The notes under the pieces are model-generated. The model did not search any database, was not told the origin of the DNA, and worked only from the letters and a program-made list of their open reading frames with translations. DNA of 64,000 nucleotides from Molossus alvarezi (taxonomy: Eukaryota > Chordata > Mammalia > Chiroptera > Molossidae). Of the stretch, positions 46,861-58,899 are shown piece after piece. The stretch covers positions 25,405,501 to 25,469,500 of the forward strand of contig CM073886.1 of assembly GCA_037176705.1 (NCBI GenBank), given 5' to 3'. Every line of letters starts with the position of its first letter. Positions within the stretch are counted from its first letter, which is position 1. A program made the position numbers and the translations under genes.

Positions 46861-47063
46861 AAAAAACGCCACTGGTATTTTGAGAGAGATTGCATTGAAT
46901 TTGTAGATTGTTTTGAGCATTTTAATGATGTTAATTCTTTCTATTCATGAGCATGGTATATTCTTCCATTTATTTATATCTTCTTTCATTTCTTTTTTTC
47001 AATGTCTTATAGTTTTTAGTACAAGCATTTTACCTCCCTGGTTAAATTTATCCCTAGGTTTTT

Positions 47064-47366
47064 TTTGTTTGTTTGTTTTTTGTTTTCCAATCCTCACCCA
47101 ATGACATTTTTTTTCTATTTATCTTCAGATAGAGTGGGAGGGGGGGGGGAGAGAGAGAGAGAGCAAAACATTGACATGAGAGGGACACATCTACTGTTGC
47201 CTCCCACATGACCCCAACCAGGGCCAGGGACGAACCACAACCAAGGTACATTGACTAGAATTTAACCCCCAACTCATTGGTCTACGGGGGCAATGCTCTA
47301 ACCACGGGGGCAATGCTCTAACCACTGGGGCAATGCTCTAACCACTGAGCAAAACCAGCCAGGGCT
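47064..47366 (-). mobile_element. Ves-type SINE with internal 20-bp triplication
   Basis: This is a minus-strand copy inside the L1. Three tandem 20-base units at 47285-47344 lengthen its tRNA-like head. Confidence 0.92.
47285..47344 (-). repeat. 20-bp unit repeated three times
   Basis: CGGGGGCAATGCTCTAACCA occurs twice exactly and a third time as CTGGGGCAATGCTCTAACCA. It covers the segment next to the SINE's A box. Confidence 0.95.
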
Positions 47367-48677
47367 TTACTTAGGTATTTTATTCTTTTTGGTGTAACTG
47401 TACATGGGGCTGTTTTCTTAGTTTCTCTTTCAGATAAGTTTGTTATGATTATATAAAATGCAACCAGTTTCTGAATATTAATTTTGTATCCAGCTACTTG
47501 ACCGAATTCATGTATTTTTTCTAATATCTTTTTAGTGGACTCTTTAGGGTTCTCTCTATATAGTATTATGTCATCTGAAAATCATGACAGTTTTACTTCT
47601 TTCCAGTTAGGATGCCTTTTATTTCTTTTTCTTGTCTGAATGTCGTGGCTAGGACTTCCAATACTGTATTAAATAAAAGTGGTGAAAGCAGTCATTTTTG
47701 TCTTGTTCCTGATCTTAAAGAGAAAGCTTTCAGCTTTTCACCATGGAGTATGATGTTAGCTGTGGGTTTGTCATACATGGCCTGTATAATGTTGAGGTAT
47801 ATTTCCTCTGCCCCCACTTTGCTGACAGTAGGTTTGTTTTGTTTTTTTTTATCATAAATAGTTGTTGGCTTTTGTCAAATGTTTGGGTTTTTTTGCATCT
47901 ATGGATGTGATTATCCTTTTTTATGTGGTATATCATTTTGCTGGACTTGCAGATATTGAGCTAACCTTGCATTCCAGGAACAAGTCTCACTTGATCATGG
48001 TGTATGATCTTTTTAATGTATTGCTGAAATTTGTTTGCTAATATTTTGTTGAGGATTTTTGCATCTATGTTCATCATGTATGTTGGCCTTGTATAATAAT
48101 AACAATAACGATAATATTATTATTATTTTGTAATACCATTGTCTGGTTTTGGTATTAGGTTTGGCCTCATTAAATGAATTTGGGAGCCTTCCCTCCTCTT
48201 CAGTTTTTTTAGAAGAGTTTGAGATAGATAGGTATTGATTTCTTTTGAAATGTTTGATAAAATTCACCTGTGAAGCCATCTGGTCCAGGGTTTTTGTTTG
48301 TGAGGAGTTTTTTTTGTTTTTGTTTTTTGTTTTGTTTTTGTTTTTTACTGATTCAATTTCATTAGCTGTTATCAGTCTTTCAAATTTTCTGTTTCTTCTT
48401 GATTCAGTCTTGGAAGATTGTGTTTCTAGGAATTTCTTTCTTTCTTCCAGGTTGTCCAATTTGTTGGCATATAATTGTTCATAATATTTCCTTACAATCC
48501 TGTCTATTTTGTGGTTCAGTTGTCACTTTCATTTCTGATTTTTTTTTTTTTATTTGGGTCCTCTTTTTTTCTTGATTTTCTGGCTAAAGGTTTGTCACTT
48601 TTGTTTATCTTTTCAAAGAATCAGATCTTGGTTTCATTGATCTTTTCTCATTTTTATTGTTATTTTTAGGTTTTTGG

Positions 48678-48765
48678 GGCGTTTTTTTCCAATTAAAGTT
48701 GACATCCAATATTATTTTACATTAGTTTCAGGTGTACATCATAGTGGTTAGACATTCATTTTTTT
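48678..48765 (-). mobile_element. L1 3'-terminal scrap nested in the large L1
   Basis: TTTCCAATTAAAGTTGACAT followed by TTAGTTTCAGGTGTACATCA is the complement of an L1 3' end, here lying in the middle of ORF2. It resembles the 3' end of the host element at 45105-45170. Confidence 0.8.
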
Positions 48766-50319
48766 TGAGACTCTATTTCATTTATTTCCTCTCTGGTGTT
48801 TATTGTTTCCTTCCTTCTCACTTTGGGCTTTGTTGTTCCTTTTTTGTTTCTTTATTTCTTTAGTTGTAAGGGATTGTTTATTTGAGATTCTTTGTTTCTT
48901 GAGGGAGGCCTCTATTGCTATAAACTTCCTTCTTCAACTTGGCAGAGTCCATACATTTTGGGTTATTGTGTTTTCATTTTCATTTGTCTCAAGGTATCTT
49001 TTGATTTCCTCCTTGATCTCATTGTTGACCCATTCATTGTTTAGTAGCATATTATTTACCTTCCACATGTTTGTGTGTTTTTTATTTTTCTTGTAATTGA
49101 TTTCTAGTTTCATACCTTTGTAATTGGAGTAGATGCTTGATATGTTTTCAGTTGTAAATCCATCTCTTATAATGTGTCATTTAAGGCCACTGTTTCCTTG
49201 TTGATTTTCTTTCTGAATGATCTATTCATTGATACCAATGGGATTTTAAATTCTCGTGCTATTACTGTATTACTGTTGACCTTTGCCTTTGTGTCCATTA
49301 ATATTTGCTTTATATATTGAGATGCTCCTATGTGGTGTATAGATATTTTTGAGAATTATAACCTTTTATTGAATTAATTCCTTTATCATTATGAAATGCC
49401 CTTCTTTGCCTCTTATGACAGCCCTTGTTTTCAAATTTATTTTCTCTGACATAAGTATTTCTACTCCAGCTCTTTTTTTTTTTTTTTGCATTTTCATCTT
49501 CATGAAATATCTAATCTGGCCCTTTATTTTCAGTCTGTATGTGTCTTCCATTCTAAAGTGGTCTCTTGTTGACAGCATATGTATGGGTCTTGTTTTTATT
49601 CCACTTAAACCCTGTGTCTTTTGATTGGAACATTTAAACCCTGTGTCTTTTATAGAGTTTTGGTTTGTGGTTTTCATGTATACCAAACTACATTTTTGGC
49701 AGTCTATTTTAAGTTGATGTCCTCTTAAGTTCAAACACATTTTAAAATCACTACAAGTTTTACTCTCATCTTCCACATTATGTTTTGATCATTATATTTT
49801 ACTTTTGTGTGTGACTGGTTCTTATGGTTTTTTTGTTGTTGAAGTTCTCACTGAGCTCATCTGTTCTTCCCCTTTGTTCATTGAGCATCCTTATGTCCAG
49901 TGTTTTTAACTCTGTGTCTGGTAGATTGTTTGTTTCTATTTTGTTTAGTTGTTTTTCTCAGGTGTTGTCCTGGTCTTTCATTTGGGACATGTTTCTTCAT
50001 CTCAATTTTGGCTGAGTTCCTAGGTTTGTTTCTATGCATTAGGTAGATCCACTACATCTCCCAGTCTTGGCTGAGTTGCCTTAGTTAAGTGTAATGTGGA
50101 GCCCAGTGGTGCAGTCACTCTGTTCTCCTGAGCCAGGTGCTCTAGCAGTGCCCTTTATGTGGGTTGTGTGTGCCCTCCAATTGTAGTTGAGCCTTGATTG
50201 CTGTTGGGACATCACTGAGTGAGGTTGACCCTCAGACTGACTGGCTGAGGATTGGCAGTAACAACAGCCAGTAGAATTTGGGGGGTGGGGGGCTGACCCC
50301 ACATACAAGGAGTCTTTTT

Positions 50320-50416
50320 TATTTATTTTTGGTACGTGCCCCTAGCGGGAAACAAAGCCGGACTCTCTGGTCTGCAGGCCGATGCTCCAACCACTGAGCC
50401 AAACCAGTCAGGGCAG
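50320..50416 (-). mobile_element. Short tRNA-head-only SINE
   Basis: About 85 bases of tRNA-like head are followed by ACC and an A-rich tail. Direct repeats AAGGAGTCTTTTT lie at 50307-50319 and 50417-50429. Confidence 0.9.
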
Positions 50417-50460
50417 AAGGAGTCTTTTTAGCAGGGCTCTGGTAACAGCCAAGTCCATCC

Positions 50461-51000
50461 TTCATGTATGCAATTTGTTGAACTGGTTGGATGGTGGTCT
50501 GGTGTAGTCTGAAGCTGACCACCAGGTGTGTTTATTCTGGTTAGGTGGGGCTTTAGTACAGGCCAAGATAAACTGCCATTTGTGCCTAGCTTGAGGCCAC
50601 CTGGTGGGAGCTATAAAATGATCTATAGTTGTTTGACACTTGAACATTACTTGGAGGTGCTTGGAAGAGGCTATTCTGCTAACTGAAGTTGGCCTTCACT
50701 AGTGCCAGGCTTGGGACCCTCTGGTGTGTACTATGATCTGAGCTGAGGCCAGCTACCACTTGTGCCAAGATTTGGCTGCTTGGTTGAAGCTACATTCCAA
50801 GCAAACACTGCTTGCAGCTTATGCCAGGCTTGGGGCCACCTAATGGGAGTTACAATGCAAGTTGAGACTGGTTGCCACCTGTGCCAAACTTGGAGCCTCT
50901 TAGCAAGAGGTACAGGGCACACCGAGGCCAGCTGATGCTTGTTTGGGGTTTGTGTACTTTTGAGAGATTTTAGGAAAGTCTACAGCACAAGCTGAGGCAG
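50461..51000 (-). repeat. 60-bp tandem units in the L1 5' region
   Basis: At least six diverged units repeat at an almost exact 60-base period; their starts fall near 50581, 50701, 50761, 50821 and 50881. Each carries a TGTGCCAGGCTTGGGGCC-like core and a GAGGCCAGCTGCCAC-like end. Units at both edges are weaker. Confidence 0.8.
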
Positions 51001-51513
51001 GCTGTTTGTGTTGAAAAGCCACTGGAAGCAGCTTGGGCACATGATTTGGGTGGGGCCCCGTCTCAAGAAATCACCAGGGTGGGACTATGTTAGTTAGGTT
51101 AATGGAAAGATCCCATTTGGCGCCTACCTGCACCTGCTGGCTGGTTGGGGTAGGGGCTCAACAGAGAGGATTGGCACCTGCAGGCACCTGCTAGCACCCT
51201 CATCACCTGAGGGAGTTGCTCTGGCCCCTGTCCCTTGAGCCCTCTCCCTGTAGCTAGTCAATTCAGCTCCTCCCTGTGCGTCCCTGGTGCTTTCTCAGCT
51301 GTAGCACAGAGCAAGTGAGTTTGTGACCAAGTGAGTCCGTGTGTAGGCCCCTCAAGAGAAACATCTGGGACTCCAGCAGCCCTCTGTCTCACTTGGATGC
51401 AGTGCCCCCTGGTTTGCATAGTCAGATGTTGTGCAGACTCCTCTTCCCTACTCTAGTACCCCTCACTCCTCATGGTTGACCTCCACAGCCCAGATATCCC
51501 TCCCTATTCTTTT

Positions 51514-51735
51514 TTTTTTTTTTTTTAATATTTTTCTTTATTTATTTAGAGAGAGAAGAAGGGAGAGGGAGAAAGAGATAGAAGCATCAATGAGAGAGAA
51601 CATCCATCAGCCATCTCCTGCATGCCCCCCATGGAATCGGCCCGCAAGCTGGGCGTGTGTCCTGACCGGGAATAAAACTTGCAACATCTTGGTGCATGGG
51701 TCAGCACTCAACCACCGAGCCACAGCGGTCGGGCC
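51514..51735 (-). mobile_element. Second-type tRNA-derived SINE
   Basis: This is the same type as 25098 and 32720 (CTGCATGCCCCCCATGG). It is flanked by TCCCTATTCTT and TCCCTGTTCTT, and inserted in the L1 5' region. Confidence 0.92.
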
Positions 51736-51987
51736 ACTCCCTGTTCTTAATTGCCACATCCTATATGTGGGACCAGCCCATTTCATGCCCCCACTTCCTT
51801 ACCCGTCTCGTCATGGCTTCTTATTTATAGCCTTAGTTATAGGATTTCTGTTCAGCTAGTCTTCAGGTGGTCCACAATGATGTCTATTCTGTAATTTAGT
51901 TGTGATTTCGATGTAGTTGTGGGAGGAGGTGCGCACAGAGTTTACCTATTTTGCCATCTGGACCAAAGGTGGTCTAATGTTTGTTCT

Positions 51988-54900
51988 ACTAAATTCTTAG
52001 ACCCTGTGGCTGATTACTTGGCCATAATTAATCACCTGGGGGCAGTTTTTCTATTTCATTATTCCAGTTAAGTGAAAAAGTATTAGCAGGGTTTTCTGCA
52101 TGTATAATCTAGTAAGTGAGATTTCAAGTAGTAGGAAGTCACCAGAAGGTAATAAGTGCCAAACCAAAAAAAATGATGAACTTTACCCGTACCCTGTTGC
52201 AGCCTTAAATGGTGTGGTTGGAAAATGTAGAACACGTGTGTTGTGTGATGGTCAGTGTGCTGGGCTATGTCTGTGTGTCCTGCCAGAGAAACCCCAAACC
52301 TAGGAAACCTGCAGCCCTGAAGAATAACATACAGGGGAGCTCATTCCAGAAATGAACCCTAACAGATACTACCATCTGGGGAATACCTTTCTTGCCTGAG
52401 CTGAGTATTTTAAATGTGTTTTTTCCTGATTTTTATAATCACAGAAAGCATCTGTTATTGTTTGTGCATTTCTATAGAAGAGGCAGGCACAGAACAGAGA
52501 TGTTGCCACTTTTCCAAGATCTCATAGATCTCAATCAAATTATGTTAACTCTGAAGTCAAGTTCTTTCCACAAGAGCATCCTGCCTCTAACCTTCATAAA
52601 TGTACCTGTAATGTTATCCATCTGAAATTAAATGACCAATTTTTCTTAATATATTTCTCTGAAAATCACGTGTAAATTTAGTAAAAAGGAAAAAAGACAT
52701 ACAGGCTTTTGCTTTTGGTGAAAAGAAGGTTGGAGTCAGAAAACCAGGATTAAAGATCTATGTTCAGCTACTTAAAAGCACATTTCATCTGAACTACAGT
52801 TTCTTTTTCTTAAATAAAAAATATGAATACGCATTTCCCATTCCTCAGAACTGCTGAGGATCAGAAGGTCCTCAAAAGGTACGCTGAATTTACTTATAAA
52901 CTGGAATCCTTATCACAGAAGGCAAACATTTGTTTTCTCATTGTGGGTTTCCTGCATACACTTCACTCTTATTATACTATTTTTTATCAACAAATTAGGA
53001 AATACCGGCTTTCCCTCTTGTAGATTCTCAAAGGGGTGTTTCTTGAAGACTAGGCAAAAAAAAAGTCATTTTTTCATGTATAAGGCACATATATATGTAT
53101 TTATTACATAAATAATGGTAAATCTGTGGTATTAAAATTTCATGGAAAGTGATTAGGAAAACACTGATATAAAAAGGGTCCAGCGATAGGGACAATGATG
53201 TAAATACAGTTGATAAACACTATGTAGACAGTTTTTTTATTACAAGTAGTGACCTCAGCATCACACTGACCATAACTTAATGTTGTGCCTTGTAGCCTTT
53301 GCTAGGATTCGACCCTCGTAAGTTTTCATCACTCCCTTCTATCCCTGCTAAACCTTCACGCTGTAGTCATCTCATTCTCCCTTATATTCCATAACTTGGA
53401 ATTCTAGGAAGACTGTGCTAAAGATATATAGTGAAAGGAAAACCCTTTATTTTCAGTGTTCCAGCCAGTTGTCTGTATTTATATGTTTATAAGTAATTAT
53501 AAAGATTAGAAATAGAGAAGGGATCTGAATGACTTGTCTAAGCTGATAAAGTGTATCTGTTGTCTCTTGATTATTATTCTTACTAAAGATCTAGGCAGGA
53601 GAAGACAGATGGCACTGGTCATTTCTGTATGTATAGTCATTATTTCATTTGAGAGAAGCTGTCGTAATGTGCCCACCAGACTGAGAATGACCTATGAAAC
53701 GTGTTCCCCTGCCTCACCTGCCACTTGGCCCACCCCACAGGGAGTTCTCTTCTGTCCGTCTGAGTAGAGGTTCATCAGCAAACATGAATGGTAAAATTCC
53801 AGCCCTAAAAAACCTTGCCCGAGTCACAGTGAGCATCTTTAAGAAGATGAAGCAGACACAGGACAGCGGTGCCACCTGTGCCAGGACTGTCTGTGTTCTA
53901 GCATGACAGGCGGTAATAAGCACAGACTACAAATCAAGTTGTCAAGCTCTGGCCCTGTTGTAGTGTTTAGTTATGCTATAGTATTTAATTGCTCAAATAA
54001 TTGATATTTCTTCAGAATCTTATTGTCTTGGAAATGGCAGGAAAATGTATTCTTTTGTATCTGAAGCACTCCATGTATGATATCCATGTATTAAAAATTA
54101 TAAAAAATGAAGGACTTAAGATATGCTGTCTGATTTCAGATACAACACAGAAAAGTATTTTAAATGCTCAGGATTATTAAATTAGGCTTAATAATTATTG
54201 AATTATTGGTATTGATTACCAGTTAGTAATTATCTAAAGATGTAATCTGTAGTGCTATTACATTAAAAAGGAGAAAATTAAGGATCAAATATGTATTTTA
54301 CTAAAAATATAGTATCCTTAGGAAAAAGTTTAGGTGATTAGACTGAAATTTTTCTGCCTAAACGCATCCAATCTAATTGACTGTGTCTACATAAATTTTG
54401 TAATTTTGTGGCTCACACTGTGTGAAGAAAGCTCCAAAATGCACCCCCTTTACTTCTATGACTGGCTACTTGAGGACCTGTTACAAAGTCCCAGGCCATG
54501 GAGGGTAAAGGGAAAAAGGGCAGTGCTTCAATGGCAGTGTCAGGAATGCCACAGGAGAAGCGAGACTCAATATTTAGCAATGTCTTTGCATTCTGTTACT
54601 GGTTACTTTATTCATGACTTTTGAAAGTTTTTATTGATGTACGTTGCCCATTGGTGATATAAGATTTTTCCTTATTGAAGTCCAGCATCATCACAGCGAT
54701 AATCTTTTGTATCAACAGTTTTATAAGCATATATTGACTCTGCCAAGTTTTAGTGTAGGTCCCTGAGCCAAGTGTGTTTCTGTTTTGATTCCCTGAAGCC
54801 TTTCTTGGATTGTTCCTAATCTCCAAGCCATACAGTTTTTCTCACACTTATTAAATATCTGTAGTGAGAAAGTGGACCTGATTTATGGTAGTGTCTTTCA

Positions 54901-55776
54901 TACTAATACAGCTCTTTTGAGTGTGCATACACACAAATGCTGTGGAAGCAAATTTATCATGGCCGAAGTGACTTTAACCATCTATCATTTGAAGTCAAAT
55001 GTCACGACAGTAGAGTCAAAAGACACCAAAGATGATGTAGCAAAGGAACAAGTTTGTATGACAACTGTGGGCTTCACTGACTCAGAGAATGCAGGTCTCC
55101 TCTGTCCTTCGTTCCTTAACAATCCAAAGACATTATGTGGGGCCAAGCAAGGCAGCTGCCCTGTGGGAGTGGGGTCAGTGACCCAGTGTAGGGCTTCAGA
55201 GGCTGCGTGGGATGGCGAGACATCTGCATAGGGTTTGGCTACAGCAGTGCCAATGGGATGAACAGGGTATTCATGAATGGGGTGGCAGAGACCATGGAAG
55301 ACAAGGTACTCATTTATAGAAAAGGGGGTTACAGATAGAGAAAAAAGAAAATTATTGTGAACCTGCGGCGTTAGATTAGAATTGGAGCCGTGGGGTGAAC
55401 TCATGGTTTTCAGTGTATATAGATAAATGTAGATGTATATATTTAAATATAGATCTGCATTTTATATTTATTAATATGTAGAGATGTAGATGTGTGTGTG
55501 TGTGTGTGTGTGTACATGTACATGCACATTAACTCACAGACATATTCCCTAACTAAACCTAAGAGAAGGCTGAGATGGGAACAGTAACAGCCTAATAGCC
55601 ATGAGCATTCAGATCTTGGTTTCTCAACAGAGCAGGAAACATAAAAGGTGAGCCTGGAACATCTTGTCCAAAATGTAAGAAAGTGCTCAAAGAATGATGG
55701 AGTCATAACAATAAGAAACTGAAACCAACTTGAAGCTGTACCTGCTGGCCAAATCTGGAATAATTAGCATCAGAAT
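51988..55776. other. Intron, unique
   Basis: No young repeat and no convincing exon are seen. Two overlapping opposite-strand open frames lie at 54872-55231 (+) and 54985-55404 (-). A (GT)n run lies at about 55492-55512. Confidence 0.5.
55490..55513 (+). repeat. (GT)n microsatellite
   Basis: About 11 GT units are followed by ACATGTACATGCACA. Confidence 0.95.
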
Positions 55777-55787
55777 AAATAATGATA

Positions 55788-55999
55788 GCCCTGGCCAGTT
55801 TGACTCAGCGGTTAGAACATTGGCCTGTGGACCAAAGAGTTGCAGGTTTGATCCCTGGCTGTGGTCAGGATTGTGTAGGAGGCAACCAATCGATGTGTCT
55901 CTCTCATATCGATATTTCTCTGTCTCTCCCTCCATCTCTCCCATTCTGTCTGAAAAAATTAATGAAAAAATATCCTTGGGTGAGGATAAAAATAAATAG
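55788..55999 (+). mobile_element. Ves-type SINE, older variant
   Basis: The head is CCCTGGCCAGTTTGACTCAG. The central region is shortened and the tail reads TTGGGTGAGGATAAAAATAA. The repeats are AATAATGATAG and GATAATGATAG. Confidence 0.93.
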
Positions 56000-56009
56000 A
56001 TAATGATAG

Positions 56010-56788
56010 GATCATGTTATGACCAATTGAATAAGACAGAAATCTATAAGCACATGTTGATATAAATACATATCATAAACCAGATAAAGAAAATTATTTT
56101 TCTTGTAGTAGGATGTGCCACTAATAATTGTAGAAGGAATGATAAAATTTTTAAAATCATCATTTGGCAATCATCATGGTAATAAATAATTCAGCCCCAC
56201 AAAATAATTTCAAAGCTTTACAATAAAGAAACCTGGCCAATACCATCTTAATCATTTAATCAAAATAAACATTAGTTATGAGACTAATTGAATTTGTGCA
56301 CCACCTGATAGGATACAGAGAACACATTACTTCTATGGTATTCCTGCCAGATATATTTCTACCATAACTTGAATCTAATCATGAAGACACATCAGACAAA
56401 CTCAAATTGAGGGTAATTCTACACAATAATGTGCCTGTAATATTCAGAATTAAAGGAAAGAAAGGTCAAGAAAGATGGAAGGGAAGAAAACTGAAGAAAC
56501 TTGATCATTCAGTGCCATAAAATGATCCTGGTTTGCATCCTTTTGCTGTGAAGCATGTTGTTGCTGGGACAATTGGTGGGACTCGAATAGAGTCTGTGGA
56601 TTAGATGGTAGTGATATGTCAGTGTTAATTTCCTGATATCGATGGTTACATTATGGTTATATAAGATAATATCCTTGTATGTAGGAATTAGCCAGAGCAC
56701 TGAACGTAGAGAGATGTCATGTCAGAGCCTACTCACAGATAGTTTAGGGAAAAAATACTCTGTGAACCTGAAATTATTTCAGTTTTTT
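56010..56788. other. Intron, no recognised feature
   Basis: This is AT-rich unique sequence. It may include old L1 traces (TATGGTTATATAAGATAATA) but nothing firm. Confidence 0.45.
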
Positions 56789-57058
56789 GTTTTGTTTTGT
56801 TTTTTGGTTGGTTGTTGTTTTTAATCCTCACCCAAGGACATTTTTGCATTTATCTTCAGATTGAGCGGAAGGGAGAGAGGGAGGAGGAGAAAGAAACATC
56901 AATCTGAGAGAGACACATCAAGTGGTTGCCACCCACATAACCCCAACTGGGGCCAGGGACAAACTACAACCTAGGTACATGCCCTTAGCGGTAACCGAAC
57001 TGAGGTCTCTCTGGTCCATGGGCTGACGCTCTGACCACTGAGCCAAACTGGCCAGGGC
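56789..57058 (-). mobile_element. Ves-type SINE
   Basis: This is a full-length minus-strand copy. Direct repeats ATTTCAGTTTTTT lie at about 56776-56788 and 57060-57072. Confidence 0.94.
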
Positions 57059-57072
57059 TATTTCAGTTTTTT

Positions 57073-58899
57073 TAAAATAACAAAAGAAATGTTCTATCGG
57101 GCATATTCACCACTAAAGAAATCATTTCATTTCAAAACTACAGAGACAAGACTTTTGATATAAACCTTACAACAGGACAATATGTTTTCTTGAGATTTTT
57201 AATATTTATCAGATACAAAAATAATCAACTTACAAAGAATCCTTAAAAGAGAAGTTTTGTTTTTTAACACATTGAACACACACAGAAAACACAAAGCCAG
57301 TAAAGAGTTTTAAAGTGACTGGTGTAACTGTGTATGTACTCAGGTTTCTAAACTGCAGCCTACAGTCAGTCGGGCAGGATTTAACAAGCAACATCCTGCC
57401 AAAGAGAATGCCGGGGTTTGTTGTTTTAGCTCTTTCTGCAAGGTAATTAAGAATGTAGGCCCTGGAGCCAACCTTTCTGTTTGAAATTCTGACCACTACT
57501 TATAAGATAAAACCTAGATTCTTCTAGGCCTCAGTTTTCTCATCTGTAGATTAGGATAATAATGTTGAACTCACGGATCAACAGGATAAATGACATAGTA
57601 CATGCAAAGAACTTAGACTGTGGCACATTATAAGTACAAAATAAAGCAGGCTGCTGCTTTATTGTCTCAGGAAAAGTTAAAATGCTTTCAAAAAAGCCTT
57701 CTTGTATGATTACATTGGCTTCTTTTTCCCTCATCAGGAGGAAAATAACTAGGAAGCTATCAAAGTTATATCTTCTGTTAAACCTGTCCCAAGATCAAAC
57801 TAAAGCCTAGAAATGGAACATATTCTAGAAGACAGCAGGCATTGCAATGCAACAGAAAAACGACTTGGGTTTGGAGAATTCAGACTTTGGTTAAATTCAA
57901 ACCTTCCACTTACCTTCAAAAAATGATGGCTATTTTTCTTACTCCTTTAAAGGTGCAGGAACAGTTAATTTAGAAGAATAAAGGTGTTAGGAGCAGAAAT
58001 AGCAGAGCATCTGAGGGCATTTTTGAGAAGTGTGATAAGCTCGCTGTCGCTGTTTGTTCCTGCAAAGAGGTTTAGACTACCAACGATGGGTTTAAATTGC
58101 TTCAGAAGGAATTTCAATTGACAAGAAACATGTCGTGTGTTGTGTAATCCCATTCTCGAGAGACGCTGGAGAAGGATAGATAACTATCTTTCTAGAACAG
58201 CGCGGGTTTAGTGCACAGCAGCCTTGGGACCAGGGACAAAGGATAGACTTCATCTAGTTCCCATCTGTTTTTAAACGATGAAGAGAATATTGACTTCTCT
58301 GGCTTTAAACATGTAAGCCTTACTTTATCCCACAGAAGGCTCATGTCAAAGTGTTTTCTTTTAAAGGGAAAATGTGCCTCCTCTAGAGAACATTTAGTTG
58401 TTCATCTAAAATTAGTGACTCTTGGTCATTGATGTAGGACTTCTTTAGAACTCTTGAGTTTTATTAAAGGAAGTTCTCCCGTTGCACTTCCTTCTGCTTT
58501 AATTATTCACTCAATCATGCAGTAAATATTTATTGAGAATTAATATTCCAGGCACTCTGCTAGACATTGGTTATAAAAACGTGAACAAAACCAGTCCCTC
58601 CTGGAAGAGGATTTGGTCTGCTGCCTTTACAACCTCTAATGGGCTTTATAGGAGCTCTTTGCAAAGGAACATACTTTGAGTCATTAAAAAATTATATTCT
58701 TTTGACTACAGTTATAGATAGATAGGTGTTTGGGGTGTAAGAAAACAGGCTTGACTGTACCTTTGCCTGGAATGCCATCCCTAGAGATTTCCTTCAGGCA
58801 GCATTTGTTGTGTCTAGTGGACAGCATTCTGTGATCTGCAGAAGAGGTGCCCATTGTTGATAGCTCATGTGAAATTTACTTGGACTGGTCACTGGTTGA
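57073..58899. other. Intron with MIR remnants, no young SINE
   Basis: MIR pieces on the + strand occur at about 57435-57650 (TCAGTTTTCTCATCTGTAGA) and 57835-57915 (CGACTTGGGTTTGGAGAATT). About 58500-58620 (TATTTATTGAGAATTAATAT, CCAGGCACTCTGCTAGACAT) is an ancient repeat I cannot name. The rest is unique. Confidence 0.6.

Larger units (their letters stand above)
45097..51973 (-). mobile_element. Near-complete old L1 with target-site duplications and later insertions
   Basis: Read on the minus strand, the 5' end is near 51973 (GGTCCAGATGGCAAAATAGG). A 5' region with 60-bp tandem units follows, then an ORF1 start (about 49845-49985), ORF2 from about 49700, and a 3' UTR ending near 45100. CTAGTGTTTCTTCT (45083-45096) and CTAATGTTTGTTCT (51974-51987) are the apparent target-site duplication. 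The ORF2 N-terminal region (DTYRLKIKG, KEGHFIMIKE) and reverse-transcriptase region (EEEGRLPNSFNEA) are recognisable but full of stops. Inserted later are a hAT element, two Ves SINEs, an L1 scrap, a short SINE and a second-type SINE. Both ORFs are dead, so the element is inactive. Confidence 0.85.

Noticed and set aside
48013..48459. Minus-strand 148-codon ORF with Lys/Asn-rich sequence
   Set aside because: It is part of the decayed ORF2 of the large L1 (EEEGRLPNSF is a reverse-transcriptase region motif). The Lys/Asn-rich part comes from a T-rich run.
49366..49776. Minus-strand 136-codon ORF
   Set aside because: It contains the ORF2 endonuclease-region sequence DTYRLKIKG and KEGHFIMIKE, so it belongs to the L1.
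50581..50960. 60-bp periodic repeats considered as a CRISPR array
   Set aside because: The units are contiguous and diverged with no unique spacers, and they lie in an L1 of a mammalian genome.
53694..53923. Short ORFs on both strands near 53.7-53.9 kb
   Set aside because: They are about 70 codons, with no recognisable motif and no convincing splice context. Length is within chance.
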